A DNA stretch of 64,000 nucleotides from Sesamum alatum (taxonomy: Eukaryota; Streptophyta; Magnoliopsida; Lamiales; Pedaliaceae), in assembly GCA_034509735.1 (NCBI GenBank), contig JACGWO010000005.1, forward strand, positions 26,158,383-26,222,382. Reading direction: 5' to 3'. How positions within the stretch are numbered: position 1 is the stretch's first letter; every line of letters begins with the position of its first letter. Shown piece by piece: positions 22,925-35,275 of this stretch. The notes under the pieces were generated by a model, which saw only the letters and a program-made list of their open reading frames with translations, was not told the origin of the DNA and ran no database searches. Both the position numbers and the translations under genes were made by a program.

Positions 22925-23787
22925 TTTGATCAGAACTCTTCCTTATAGATAGTTGCTAACTCTGTTAAGAGATTCATTCAGCAATACAATATTACACTAC
23001 TCCGTGGTGTGCCGTCAAAGTAGACATCCGGAAAAGCATATGATATGGTGGAATGGGACTTTTTGATTGCGACGCTTCGCTTATTCAACTTCCCTTCCAT
23101 ATTTACGAGGTGGATCAGGGAATGTGTAACTACTACATCGTTTTTTTCCAGCCTTAATGCTTCCATTCATAGCTTCTTCAAAGGGGCACGGGGGTTTCGG
23201 CAAGCGGCCCTTGTCGCCCTTTCTATTTGTGCTCGTTATGAAAGTGTTTCAGATAATCTTTAAAGGTAGAGTGGGCCAAGATGCAGATTTTGATTATCAT
23301 TGGAAGTGTTCTCACTTACAACTATTAATGCTTTGTTTTGCAGATGACTTACTCATGTTTTGTGAAGTAGAGGCTGGCTCAGTCACAATCATACACCATG
23401 TCTTGGAGCAATTTGCTCATCTGTCGGGCCTTCATGCTAATCCTCATAAAAGCCAAGTATTCATCTCCAAAATCTATTTAAAAGCTTATTGCTTGATATT
23501 TTGGGTTTTCAAGAAGACGAGCTACCTATCTAGTACCTAGGACTTCCGTTGCTATCATCTATAGCGGATTGCAAGCCACTCCTATTGAAACTAGACAAGC
23601 ACATCCAAGTTATCATTTGCTGGTAGGCTGCAGTTCCTTAAATCTGCCCTTATAGCTATGCAACAATATTGGGTTGCATCGTTCTGCCTAAAGGGGTTAT
23701 CAAGGCCATGGAAGCTTGATTGAGACAAATTCGTTGGAATGGTAGTGCTGGTGTGGGACTTGCAAAAGTCTCATGGCGGCAGGTTTG
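22925..23787 (+). pseudogene. LINE reverse transcriptase fragment, second family
   Basis: Frames give CAVKVDIRK then, after a one-base shift, AYDMVEWDFLIATLRLFNFP (from about 23037). Next is a piece ending FFKGARGFRQ and, in another frame, LSPFLFVLVMKVFQ, then LLMLCFADDLLMFCE (23157-23540), so the FADD catalytic motif is kept. A final part reads YLGLPLLSSIADCKPLLLKL and LKSALIAMQQYWVASFCLPK. The sequence stops exactly where the copia LTR begins at 23788, which shows the copia element inserted into this LINE. It is distinct in sequence from the LINE at 17294-19753. Confidence 0.8.
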
Positions 23788-23997
23788 TGTGGGCATGTGT
23801 GTATATAGTATATATAGAAATGATTGATTGTATATACATAGAATAATACTATTAAGGAAAGTTAGAACAATTATAAGAGTCTGAAATATCTTTTCCTAGA
23901 ATAGAGTTCTTTTCAAGGTGTGATTGTATTGTATATATTGCTTCGATATTAGAAAATAGCTACTGAAATTTCAACCCAGAAAATATTATTGTTCACA
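23788..23997 (+). repeat. 5' LTR of the copia element
   Basis: Starts TGTGGGCATGTGTGTATATA and ends TATTGTTCACA, 210 bp. It aligns with 28493-28670 apart from the missing right end of that copy. Confidence 0.85.
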
Positions 23998-24012
23998 TGG
24001 TACCAAAGCAGG
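23998..24012 (+). other. Primer binding site of the copia element
   Basis: TGGTACCAAAGCAGG, a close variant of the TGGTATCAGAGC-type site complementary to initiator methionine tRNA, sits right after the 5' LTR. Confidence 0.85.
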
Positions 24013-24152
24013 ACTGAATTTGTCCGAAGCCTTGAATGTGAAATCCCTTACTTCTAAGCCAAGCCTTGAATTGAATTTCTTTGCCTCTAAAGAGCGAACT
24101 CAAGGTTTGAATTGATTTCCTTATACCTCTGAAGCTTATATTCAACAACCAA

Positions 24153-27100
24153 ATGGCCTCTCTTGTTCCAACCACAACGAATAACCCCCAAACACAATCA
24201 ATTATCATCCAACATGACAACTGGACCTTTCTACAAGTATTATACTTGATGAAACCAATTACTCCTTATGGTCAAAACTTATGGAGATGTGAATCGAAGC
24301 ATGCAATAAGGCGGGATATCTCACTGGAGCAACAAAAAACGTACACCTGAAGACCTAAATTTTGGGACATAGATTACAGAAAATGAAAAATGAAAGGGTT
24401 GGCTTATTGAATCATTGAGTTCGCCTCTCACACAATGATTTATTCATCTTTCTACAGCCAAAGAAATATCGGAGGCTATGTCAAAAACTTTCTATGATGG
24501 ATCTGATGAAACCCGTCTCTTTGAATTAAATAAAAGATCTTTTTCTACCAGACAAGATGGTAGACCATTATCAACATGCTATAATGAACGCGTGACTATT
24601 TTTTAAGGAAATTGATCACAGGTCAACCTCTTAAGACGGAACCGTTGAAGGTGTAGTCCAGTTACGTTCAACGATGGCTAGGCTTCGAGTTCATATATTT
24701 CTAAGTGGACTTGATTTTGAATTTGATCAAGTACGGGGAGAAATCTTACACAATAAACACAAAACTTGACATGGAAAGCACATATGCATATGTAAGGAGA
24801 GAGTATCAACAAAGACAGACAATGGTAGGACTGCACCCAATCTCTAAATCCTCAGTGATGTTGGCTAATCAAACCCGACAAGGATCATTTGACTCGGGAA
24901 AGAATCGCAAAAATCGATCCACTGGGAAGTCTTAACAAATTTCTGTGAAAATTGTGGAGAATCGGGCCACACAAAGCAACGTTGTTACGAAATCATTGGC
25001 TATCCGGACTGGTGGGATTTAAAAAAAAACATGAAAAAGACTGTCGGGAAGGCTATTGTGGCAACCATGAACGAAGTTGAGTGATGTTGAGGAAAAATCA
25101 GCACCCCTGGCAAATATTGCTCACTCAAGTATTATAGGTCAGGCAAATGCTTTTTCTATAGATTGTAAGAATAATATTTGGATTATTGATAGAGGTGCAT
25201 CTGATCATATAATTAGAGACTCTAGCCAATTTTTGTCGATTAGTCCATCCCCTCAATCTATTGTTTCCACAGCTATGGTAGTATGTGTTCTATTATTGGG
25301 CAAGGATCTGTCAACTTGTTTGATACCATTACATTAAATTCGGTCTTAGTTGTACCATCTGTCGAACATAATCTCTTATCAGTAGGACAAATTACTTCAT
25401 CTCTTAACTGTACTATAACTATATTGCCCTCATTTTGTATTTTGAGGATATTCTGACTCGGAAGACTCTTAGTTATGGTGTTAAACGAAGAAAATTATAT
25501 TACTTGGAATTAATAGAGAATGGAGGAAAAAAACTCAGTCATGCATATCAAACTAATAGTCAAGAACACACCCGAGCAAAACTCTGGTTATGGCATCGAT
25601 GTTTGGGTCATCTTTTATTTGGATATCTCATAAAATTGCAGCCACGTCTTTTTTTCAAACTTGAGTAATTTAGTTTTTTATTGTCATACTTGTGAACTGG
25701 CAAAGAGCCATCGTGTTTCTTATTTTCCTAGTTTGAATAAAAGTTCTAAACCGTTTGAAGTAATACTTTAGGATGTGTCGGGACCTGCAAGAATTCCTTC
25801 ATTGTCTAAGGTAAAGATACTTTCTTACGTTTATCGATGAATGTACACGTATGACTTGGATATCACTACTTCATAAAAAATTGATGTTTGCAAGGTGTTT
25901 CAAGAAATTTGCAACATGGCGAGTACTCAGTATGAGAGGCAAACTCAGGTTTAGCAAACTGACAATGCCATGGAATTTATGGATGCCTCTCTTGAATTTT
26001 TATTAAATTTGCATGGCATTCGGCATCAGACCTCATGGACGTATACTCCTCAACAAAATATCTTAGTAGAAAGGTGGAATAGACAGATATTAGAAGTGGT
26101 GCGCGCTTCACTTTTTGGGATGAATATACCACGATTTTATTGGGGAAAGGCTGTAAAATCTGCAGTCTATCTTATCAATCTGTCACCATCTCAGGTTTTA
26201 GATTTTCAAATTCCTTAGCAGAAAATGTAATCCTTACTTTCAATTCCTCATCTCCCAAACCTTGAACCTTGAGTTTTTGGTTGTACAGTTTATGAGTCAT
26301 ATCCCGCAGATTCTGAGAACTAAACTTGACCCATGTGCAAAGAGATGTGTGTTTGTTGGATATTCAAATTTTCAAAAAGGCTATAGGTTCTATAACTTCC
26401 AAACTCACAAATTACATGTAACTTTGGGTGTCTCTTTTCAGGAGTCAAAGCTATATTATCTAGGAAGAATTTCAACATGTTCCCTTCAGGAGGAGAGTAC
26501 CAGTGAAGGGAATATATTATGAAGCATAAAAGGCAATGTGGATGAATGCTCAGAGTTGGATTAAGGTCATTTCTTGGAGCTCGACAAAGATAATGTTCAG
26601 GATAATGTAGATAAGTGCTTAGAACTGGACGAAGTTGACAACAAAGACAGCCATAAAGAACAACTTAGCAATACAGACTTGCCTATTTTAACACCATTAA
26701 CCGAAGAATCGACCTAGAATATCCAGGACGAAAACCCTCAGGTAATCTCAAGTCCAATAGTCAATAATCTACTAATAAGTCTCTTGTTCCTCTTGAAAAT
26801 CCAACACCCAGATACCCAAACAGATTGAACAAAGGGGTGCCAAAAAAACAATATGAACCTTATCTCAAAGAAAAAATGTCAAATACCCCATCAATCATTA
26901 TGTTTCTACTAAAATATTGTACAAGTCATATGCACTTACTGTTAATCAACTATCCAGTATTTCTATTCCTAGTAATGCACAGGAAGCCCTGAGTAATAAA
27001 AAATGGGTTAAAGCAACAAATGACGATATGGAAGCTTTGCAAAGGAACTCTACATGGGAACCTGTTTCAATACCTGTAGGAAATAAAACAATCGGATGTA

Positions 27101-28420
27101 AATGAGTGTATATTATAAAACTCAAGCCTGATGGGAACACTGAAAGATATAAAGCAAGACTAGTTGCAAAGGGTTATACGCAAAAGTATGGAGTGGATTA
27201 CCAAGAGACATTTGCACCGGTGGCCCAAGCTAGATATAATCCGCATTCTTATTTCCATAGTGCAAATTGAGAATGGCCTCTAGAATAGTTTGATGTTAAG
27301 AACACATTTCTTAATGGGGATCAAGAAGAGGAGGTGTACATGGAATTGCCACTAGGACTGAAGCTTGGTTCGTCAAGAAAAAATAAGGTTTACAAGTTGA
27401 CGAAGTCGTTGTATGGACTAAAGTAGTCACCTAGAGCTTGGTCTGAGAGATTTTTCATGACAATGCAAAAGTTCGATTGTTAAAAAAGTGGTGCATATCA
27501 TACCTTGTTTATAAAGCACAAAGAAGGTAAAATAACAGTTTTAATTGTGTATGCTGATGACATGGTCTTGACAGGCGATGATTATGACAAAATGAAGCTT
27601 CTACAATAATACTTAGCTGGTGAATTTGAAATGAAGGACCTGGACAACTTAAATACTTTCTAGGTATCGATATATTGAGGACAAATCAAGGAATTGCTCT
27701 TTCAAAAAAAAAAAAAAAATATGTACTTGAGCTTTCAACTGAAACTGGCATGTTTGCCTACAAACCAGCTGAAACACCGATGGAAATGAATCATAAGCTT
27801 GGAATTTTCCCAAATCAATTTCCAACTAATATAGGGTGTTATCAATGGTTAGTTGGGAGGTTATTTATCTATCTCATACTAGTCCTGATTTATGCCGTGA
27901 GTGTTGTTAGTCAATTCATGCATCAATCGAGTGAAGAGTACATGAATGCAGTGTACCAAATCTTGACGTACTTGAAAGGTTCTTGAGAAAAAGGTTTGTT
28001 TTTCTCAAATAATGAGTCTAAAGTTGAAGGATATACGGATGTCGATTGGGCAGGTGATCAAACAACTAGGAAATGGACATTAGGTTATTTTTATCTTTGT
28101 GGGAGGTAATCTTGTAACTTGGAAAAGAAAGAAGCAGAAAGTTGTTGCAAGATCAAGTGCGAAAGCAAAATTTCAAGGTATGGCTCGAGGAATATGTGAA
28201 TTGTTATGGATTAAGTGTGTCCTATCAGATTTCGGGATTGAACATACTACACCAATGAATCTTTATTGTGATAATAAGGCTACCATTGAGATTGCGCAGA
28301 ATCATGTACAACACGATCGTACCAAGCATGTTGAACTCGACAAACATTTCATCAAGTAGAAGTTAGAGCAAAAAATCAAGTCCAAAGATCAACTTGCTGA
28401 TGTTCTTACGAAAGCAATTT
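24153..28420 (+). pseudogene. copia gag-pol pseudogene
   Basis: A possible start at 24153 opens Gag. A CCHC knuckle, CENCGESGHTKQRC, lies at about 24944-24985. Protease has WIIDRGASDHI with Arg replacing Ser/Thr in the DSGA active site (about 25180). A GAG-pre-integrase piece follows, with KLWLWHRCLGHL. Integrase has QTDNAMEFMD and WTYTPQQNILVERWNRQILE (25950-26100). RT has [39 protein letters not shown] and VYADDMVLTGDD (27100-27600). RNase H ends with ARSSAKAKFQGMARGICELL and LYCDNKATIEIAQN (28099-28359). Many stops and shifts occur throughout, so no polyprotein can be made. Confidence 0.85.
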
Positions 28421-28483
28421 CAATAAGGACATTTCAAAACGCGATTAGCAAGTTGGGCATGTGGGATATATATGCTCCAACTT

Positions 28484-28670
28484 GAGAGGGAGCGTGGGCA
28501 CATGTGTATATAGTATATATAGAAATGATTGATTGTATATACATAGATGAATACTGTTAGGAAAAGTTTGAACAATTATAGGAGTCTGATATATTTTTTC
28601 CTATAATAGAGTTCTTTCCAAAGTGTAATTGTATATATTGCTTCCATATTAGAAAACAACTACTATATTT
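28484..28670 (+). repeat. Polypurine tract and truncated 3' LTR of the copia element
   Basis: GAGAGGGAG at 28484-28492 leads into CGTGGGCACATGTGTATATA. The first LTR base is C instead of T. Homology to the 5' LTR ends near 28665, before the terminal AATATTATTGTTCACA of the other copy. Confidence 0.8.
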
Positions 28671-28677
28671 TGTATGT

Positions 28678-29969
28678 ATTTTTTGTATGTTTTCTTTTAC
28701 TACTATATTTGAATGTAATTTATTTTTAATGTATTGTTACTAAATGATTACAAACTAATTATTTATTGACTATTGCTATAAAACTATAATCAAATTGGAC
28801 AATAGTACCAATATTCGTATTGTACCACCTTATAATGTATATTAATTTTATTTCAGTATCAACTTTTTTGTATTGTCAAAATATTATTTACATGCTTTAT
28901 TAGCTTCTCAATTTTGAAATATATTATATAAAATTTTATTTTTCACCTTTATATTGCATATATTCTATATATTTTTAGTTTGACTTCTTGACTTATTTTC
29001 ATATGCATCTAATCTATATAATCTATTTCTTATTCAATAATATATTATTTTACAACTTAATCTTTTATGTCACATTAATATAAAAAATAATAGATGTAAA
29101 AATAAAGCATTCAGAATTATACTAAGAGATTCACTGAATAGTTTAGTTTTCATAAGTAATTTCAATTTAATAATATTCGATTCCTATATCAATTTTTATT
29201 CTCTTTTGTAATCATGCTTTTTAAACTTTTAAGTTATTTTTATAATATATTTCTGAAAAAATATATTAATTTTTTTTAATTTCAACATAATTAACTCATT
29301 TTTTATTATTATTGTATTGTATTGAGTTTATTCTCAAAAACTATTAATTTTCTTAATATGAAAATGTAATTGTACTAATGTGTTAGTATACAATTATTTT
29401 AAAATCTTATACTTTTAATTGTTATTGTGTTAATGTTTACTCACCATTTGACTTTTTTTTTATTTTCGTAAGGAAAAATAACATTTTTCATCCTGTAAGT
29501 TAGGTCATTTCCATTTTAATTTGATCTGTTGGTTTTGGCATTCTCACTTTTTGGTCCCATTAGTATTAAGAAGTAGCAATTTTGGTCCCATAACACCTGT
29601 TTCTTGCATATTGAATATAAAATATTATGTGGCCGTTAAGTGCATAATAGTACAAGGGGGCCAAATATTACAACTTTTATGTATCTTTTAAAGCATAAAA
29701 ATACTTATATTTGTCTTGTTAGGACCCAAGATATGTTAATTAATTTACTGCTTAATAAGGTAAGATTTTAAATTAAATTATTTATTATATTACAATTTAT
29801 ACTCTTCTTCAATGTCAATGTCGTTGGGGGGGTGTATGGTGTTTTTAGCCTATTAATATTGAAATAAAATCGATCAGTCAGAAGTCATCACTCTTTTAAA
29901 AAAATTCAATAGCACTTCTAATTTAATCAAATTGATAATTTTTATTTGTAATTAAATTTTAATACTTAT

Positions 29970-30000
<31 letters not shown>

Positions 30001-31530
30001 TACAGATAGATAGATGTAAGTTTTGGATTGATATATTTTATATTATTCATGTGTTAATTATTTTCAATTTTAATGTTCCATAGTAAATTAAAATTTTCTT
30101 AATATAGTTAAGATTTCTTATAGCAAAGTTATTGTGTTGAAATAATTATTTGCATATTTATTCTTTTAATTGAATTTGTTATTCATTCTCGAAGTTGTTT
30201 AGAGCAATTAGGACTATTAAATATTTTTGTTTTCTTTATAAAATTTTATTCTTTTATAATTAATTATTATTATTTATTATTAAAAAGAATACTTAAATAA
30301 GGGTATAATTATCCTTTCACAATGGGGACCAAACACTTGTGGATTCAATATAAAAATATAGTCGAACCTCCTTATCTTCGATTGTTTTTAGAAGAAATTC
30401 CATTTTAATAAAATTGATCAATTTGTATTTGGTAGCTTTTATTATGCCTCTTGGGGCTATTGTTTAATTTTGTTATACTTTTTGTTATATTATGCCTATG
30501 TATCTAAATATATATGTTTTCTTTTACTATTATCTTTTAATGTCATTTATTTTTATTTTATTGATATTAAATGATTACAAACTAATTATTTATTGATTAT
30601 TGTCATAAAAATATAATCTAATTGGACCATAGTACCAATATTTGTATTGTAAGATCCTATAATGTATGTTAATTATATTTCGGCATCAAGTTTTAAATAT
30701 TGTTAAAGTACTGTTTACATGTTTTATTACCTTCTAAATTTTAAAATATTATTGTATAAAATTTTACTTTTTGCCTTTATATTGCAAGTGTTAATTCTAT
30801 ACATTTTTAGTTTGACTTCTTGATCTTATTTTCATATTGGTATAATATATTTCTTATTCAATAAAATATTATGTTATAGCTTAATTTTTTACGTCACATT
30901 TGTTGTTGTAAAATTTTATGTTATTAATTAATATGAAAAAAATAGATGTAAAAGTAAAGAGTTCAGGATTATCTAATACTAAAAACATCAAGTATTAAGA
31001 GATTCACTCAATAGTTGAATTTTCATATGCAATTTTAATTTAATAATATTAGATTCATGTATCAATTTTATTTAGTAAATACATTTTGATATTTATTTGT
31101 TATTATATATATATAAGTTTATATTAGTATTTTATATATTATTCACGTGTTGTTTATTTTAAACTTTAATGTGTCATAGTAAATTAAAACTTTTTTAATA
31201 TAATTAAGATTTCTGCTCACGAAGTAATTGTGTTGAAATAGTATTGGCATATTAATTTGTTTTAGTTGAATATGTTATTCATTCTCTAAGTAATTTAGAG
31301 CAATTATGATCTTTAAACATTTTTTTTTCTTTATAGAGTTTTATTTTTTTTATAACTAATTTTTATTTATTATTAAAAGGAGCACTTATGTAAGGGTATA
31401 GTTGCCTTTTCACAATGGGGAACAAAGACTTGTGGATTCATACTTTTATTATTAAAAAGATAACTTAAGTAAAGATATGAATGTCTTTTTACAGTGGAGA
31501 ACAAACACATGAGCTATTCACACTTTTATA
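28678..31530. repeat. Diverged large direct duplication (~1 kb units)
   Basis: 28680-29205 matches 30505-31066 (shared landmarks AAATGATTACAAACTAATTA, TTAGTTTGACTTCTTGA, AGAGATTCACT). 29925-30355 matches 31066-31440 (TAAATTAAAA-TTTTCTTAATAT, TTCATTCTC-AAGT, CTTTTCACAATGGGGA). In the first unit the two halves are separated by about 720 bases (29205-29925) that the second unit lacks. No coding potential. Part of 29465-29640 resembles the arm of the foldback element at 35755. Confidence 0.7.
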
Positions 31531-31734
31531 TATAGTATAGATATAGATATAGATTTTCTTTAGAAAAGACATGCATGGCTTCTGATTGTGTATCGGAACA
31601 AATTTTGTGTTTAGTTCAAATCTATTATTTTAAAACTTACAATTTTAATTTTCAAATTCTTGTATCATACTTTTTCTTAATAAATTATTTTAACCCATTC
31701 TTTTCTTTTGTCCAGTCACAAACCTTTTGCTATT

Positions 31735-31945
31735 TTTTTTTATTGAAAGCGATCAATTTTTATTAATTAAAGTAAAGAGATTATAAGCAGTTCTGCCGAA
31801 TATTAATATCAAGTAGAGATATTATAACAATCAAATCAACAACATCACATAAATAACACATAACTATTATAGTTACAAATAATACCTATTATACAGTAGG
31901 AACAACATCATTCCACGCCGGGGTTACGAACCCATAGTATATTTT
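31735..31945 (-). mobile_element. tRNA-derived SINE, 5'-truncated
   Basis: On the minus strand GGGTTCGTAACCCC (B-box-like) at about 31920-31933 is followed by GGCGTGGAATGATGTTGTTC and a ~170-base body ending in an A-rich tail (AATAAAAAAAAA). The body aligns with the fuller copy at 35036-35275, which keeps an A box. The A box is missing here. Confidence 0.65.
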
Positions 31946-32626
31946 TTATTTATGTTAAGAGCAACTAAATAGAATAGTACTAGCTTTTTTCCTTGATGCA
32001 TTATCCGATAATTTTTCTTCATTCTTTTATATTTGATGTTCAATTTCATGCTTCTTTTGTGCTTTCCTCTTTGTTCATCCGTTAATCTTTCTTTTTTTCA
32101 TCTTTTAGATATTAATTTTTACTTTTTTTGGTGGTGAATTTATAATGAAGTGTTTTCCTTGGAGTTTTATGGTTTTAAAAATTTATGTATTTGTTCTTAT
32201 TATTAATTCCTGAATATTTAATAATAACTAGACGTTGTTTCTCATATTTGTAAATTATATTTTCTCAAGTTGTTGTAAAGTTAAACTAATTAATTTATTG
32301 CTTAATTATTTGTTAATAAGAAATTTATTTGCACAATTAGTGTACCTAAAATGTAATTTGCAATAATCGTTCTACTTCCAATAATTTGCATCTTACAATA
32401 TAATCTAATCAATCAACATTTATTCAATTGCCTTGAGAATATATATTTCACTAGTATTCTATGAGTGGATTAAATATTTAAATTTATACAAATAAAACAT
32501 ATAAATATTTTTCGATTTAGCTTTTATGTTTTATTCAAAATTTAATTTAATATCGTCGCCTATTCATAGCACGGGGATTACACTAGTATATACATATAGG
32601 TGCAATAAGACTTAATTAGTTGGGAA
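31946..32626. other. AT-rich stretch with a Helitron-like 3' terminus
   Basis: The only structured signal is at 32565-32586: GCACGGGGATTACACTAG followed by T, which looks like the 3' end of a plus-strand Helitron with a degenerate hairpin. I could not find the matching TC 5' end upstream. Confidence 0.4.
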
Positions 32627-32944
32627 CACTATAAAAAATATGATATTTAACCATGGCTAATTGTCATAGTTAATACTAAATAGCCGTAGCAAATAGTCAT
32701 TGACAACGGCCACACAACGGTTGTCGGCCGTAGTTTTTGCTAGAGTGGCTAAAATATTTGTCATGGCTAAAAGCCATGACAAATGTTTTTACCACGGCTC
32801 TCAGCCGTGGCAAATGAGTTTTTTATGATGGAAAAACTAATTTTTTTCATCGATTTTTAATTAGTCGTAGTTAATAATAGTTATTTGCCATGATTTTTAG
32901 TCATAGTCATTAAAATTATAGCTAATGTTGATTTTTTTCTAATG
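32627..32944. mobile_element. CACTA-type MITE (copy 1)
   Basis: The left end reads CACTATAAAAAATATGATAT and the right end, inward, CATTAGAAAAAAATCAACAT. The interior is self-complementary around CATGGCTAAAAGCCATG and CCACGGCTCTCAGCCGTGG. Flanking trinucleotides are GAA and AAA. Copies at 51762-52045 and 49622-49844 share the same interior. No coding sequence. Confidence 0.75.
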
Positions 32945-32947
32945 AAA

Positions 32948-33130
32948 GCTGAAGCTCCATGACTAAAATATCATGGGTTCGAGTCCCACACAAATGTGTG
33001 GATATTGATCTACTTTAATAGTAATTATTAATGTACTATAATAACAGTTATTTGTTAATTTATATATATTTGATATTGTAATTGGTGTATATGAATGAAT
33101 GATGATTAAAATTCGTAATTGTTCGTAATT
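32948..33130 (+). mobile_element. SINE-like element with tRNA B box
   Basis: ATCATGGGTTCGAGTCCCAC at 32971-32990 contains a near-perfect pol III B box. A weak A-box region lies about 30 bases upstream. The body continues to a TAATT-rich 3' end running into a (TA)n tract at 33134-33162. It differs from the SINE at 35036. No cloverleaf of a real tRNA gene can be drawn. Confidence 0.5.
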
Positions 33131-33165
<35 letters not shown>

Positions 33166-34037
33166 TTATATTTCAATTTCAATTTTGAAATCGTCGCTTA
33201 ATATTTTGCCATAAATATTTTATATCTTCGGTCCAATTTTATAGCGAAGCCCATTTCAAATATTGGTTGAAGCACCCTCCACATTGCAACATTGAACCCG
33301 CGGCCCATCTGATTTCGGGCCAAGAATTGAGAAATTGATCTTCCTTCAGCTGTCTTATTCTTTAGACCATTATATATACTGGATTAGGAGAGTGTTTGCA
33401 AGAATTTTGAAAAAATATTTTTCAACTTTTAGTTTCAAAAAAGTGTTTTGAGGTCATTGGGGTGTCAACTTTGCTTTTAAAATCCCTTAAAAAAGTACTT
33501 TTAAATCAAAAGTTGAAAAAATATAAATACAATTCCTATGATTAATTTTATTTTATTTCCTCACAATCATGTAAGTTTATTTATATAATATGAATGGACA
33601 ATATTACTTAGTGCGAGCATTATTGAATTAAATGTTGAACTTCTACTATTTTAGTACTTTAAAATATATATATATATATATATAATATTTCTGAAAAATT
33701 AAATATGAAATATGCTACTTGAAATCAAATTCTTTATTTTTGAGGAAAAATAATTATATTTGACAAAAGACAAGTGAAAATATGAAGCAAAAATAATTTC
33801 TTTTCAACACAAGGGGATGAAATGGTCTTTAATCAATTAAGTTTGTTTGATGAGTGATTTTTTTGCAAACACTGACCAATTTGATTTTTATCTGTTTCTC
33901 ACTTTTTTTACAAACACTACCCACTTTTGATTTTACTATAACTTTTAACTTTTACTATAAAAACCACTTCTCTAAAAGCAGGGTTTTTACAAAAACTCCC
34001 TGAGAACCGAAAGGATGCTGGTCAATTATTATATAGA
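33131..34037. other. AT-rich stretch, possible MITE 33375-34005
   Basis: (TA)n runs occur at 33134-33162 and 33664-33684. GAGAGTGTTTGCAAGAATTT at 33388 and AAATCACTC-GTTTGCAAAAA-type strings on the other strand at 33850-34000 suggest a hAT-like MITE with AGTGTTTGCAAA ends, but the ends do not pair cleanly. No coding potential. Confidence 0.35.
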
Positions 34038-34343
34038 CTAGTATACGTGACACACTCAAATACGGGTGCATAATTAATTAATTTTAAAATTGAAAAACTA
34101 ATTATAATTTGAAAAAATATTAATTGGATAAATAAATATATACAAAAGAATATATGAAAAATTATTGAAAAAGGAATGAAAGCAGAAAAAAAAGATATGG
34201 AAGTTGAGAAAGAGAGAAATGTAAAATTGAGGAGAGAGACAGAGAAAAATAAAAACTTAATAAAATAATTAAAAATATGACAACGAGAAAAAAGAAAAAA
34301 TTGAAAACACCAAGGATGTCTTTTTATTATATAAAGGTATAGA
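34038..34343 (-). mobile_element. Short non-autonomous Helitron
   Basis: On the minus strand it begins TCTATACCTTTATATAATAA at 34343 (preceded by A) and ends GTCACGTATACTAG at 34038 (followed by T). ACCCGTATTTGAGTGTGTCACG precedes the end but forms only a weak hairpin. The interior is A-rich without genes. Confidence 0.6.
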
Positions 34344-34853
34344 TTGTCAGAATTTCACGAATTTATGTTAAAGAGCATACAAATTTTTTTACCTGTTGCC
34401 TTAGGAGCTTTCAGACAATATATGGCTACTAATATAAACTGCTCATATATTCTTTTATCGTATAGTTTCTTACTTGGTTTATGGTTCTCTAGGATTAAAA
34501 GTTTGTTGGAGTATGGAGTCTATCTCAATTTTACATGCAACCTAAACAATTGTGAATTTAATTGTAAATTAGTTGTTGTGGTACGTCGTTTATATGTGCA
34601 TATAATAAATATTCTTTCGCGCTTTAAAATGTATTAATATAAATAAAAATAAAATATAAACCAATTTATCCCATTAAAAAGAAGAAAGAAAGAAGGAAAA
34701 TCAACTAATTTATCAATTAATGTAAATTTTGAAAGTTAAATAAATTAGTTATATTATCAGTTGATGGGCATTTTTGACTTTGTAAAAATCGTTTAGCGGT
34801 GTCAATAACCGCCATTTGTGGCTGTGGATGGCCTTTTTTTATATTAGTATAGA
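34344..34853 (-). mobile_element. Helitron 5' end, 3' boundary unclear
   Basis: The minus strand starts TCTATACTAATATAAAAAAA at 34853 and continues GGCCATCCACAGCCACAAAT. This resembles the terminus at 50730, so both belong to one family. The matching CTAG end was not found before the other Helitron at 34343. The stretch 34344-34640 holds a 97-codon open frame with no recognisable homology. Confidence 0.5.
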
Positions 34854-35035
34854 TAACGCTTATCAACGACATTAATTATCTATGATACTGCAACTTTTAA
34901 CTATGGAAAAATCGTATTTTTCGTTTCATATAATAGTATTATTTTCAATTTAGTCTCGTATATTACGCTTTTCTCAAATTGAGTTCCAACTGAGTCCCAA
35001 ATGACTTTTCCGTCTATATTCTTAACGGAAAAGTG
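34854..35035. other. AT-rich spacer
   Basis: Contains TTTCGTTTCATATAATAGTA and GAGTCCCAAATGACTTTTCC strings similar to sequence at 35330-35420 in the opposite sense, which suggests remnants of another inverted-repeat element split by the SINE. No gene. Confidence 0.35.
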
Positions 35036-35275
35036 AGGTCTAACTCGATTGGCAAAGTTGAGGCTTCATGACACCCAAGGTCATGGTTAGAACCACGCCA
35101 GCGAGGAATGTTGTTCTACTTAATAGTAGGTATATTTCTATTTTATAGTAGGTGATTAATATAGATTGTTATAGTTGTTGGTAAGTTATTGATATAAGAT
35201 ACTTGATATCAATGATTGTAATCGATTTATTCAAAATAAAAATAACAGTTCATCGCTTCATTAAAAAAAAAAATC
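35036..35275 (+). mobile_element. tRNA-derived SINE
   Basis: TTGGCAAAGTTGAGGC (A-box-like) at about 35049 and GGTTAGAACCACGCC (B-box-like) at about 35085 are spaced as in a pol III internal promoter. A 150-base body follows and an A tail (TTCATTAAAAAAAAAAA) ends near 35272. The body aligns with the minus-strand copy at 31735-31945. Two copies with the same 3' structure support a real SINE family. Confidence 0.7.

Larger units (their letters stand above)
23788..28670 (+). mobile_element. Ty1/copia LTR retrotransposon, heavily decayed
   Basis: Left LTR 23788-23997 and right LTR 28493-28670 share the string ATAGTATATATAGAAATGATTG and the following ~150 bases. A primer site TGGTACCAAAGCAGG (initiator-Met-tRNA type) directly follows the left LTR, and a purine tract GAGAGGGAG precedes the right one. 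The interior order is gag, protease, integrase, RT, RNase H, the copia order. The right LTR lacks its last ~40 bases, so no target duplication can be checked. Confidence 0.88.

Noticed and set aside
32971..32990. A tRNA gene
   Set aside because: There is a good B box (GGGTTCGAGTCCC) but no acceptor stem or anticodon arm; a SINE-like repeat explains it better.
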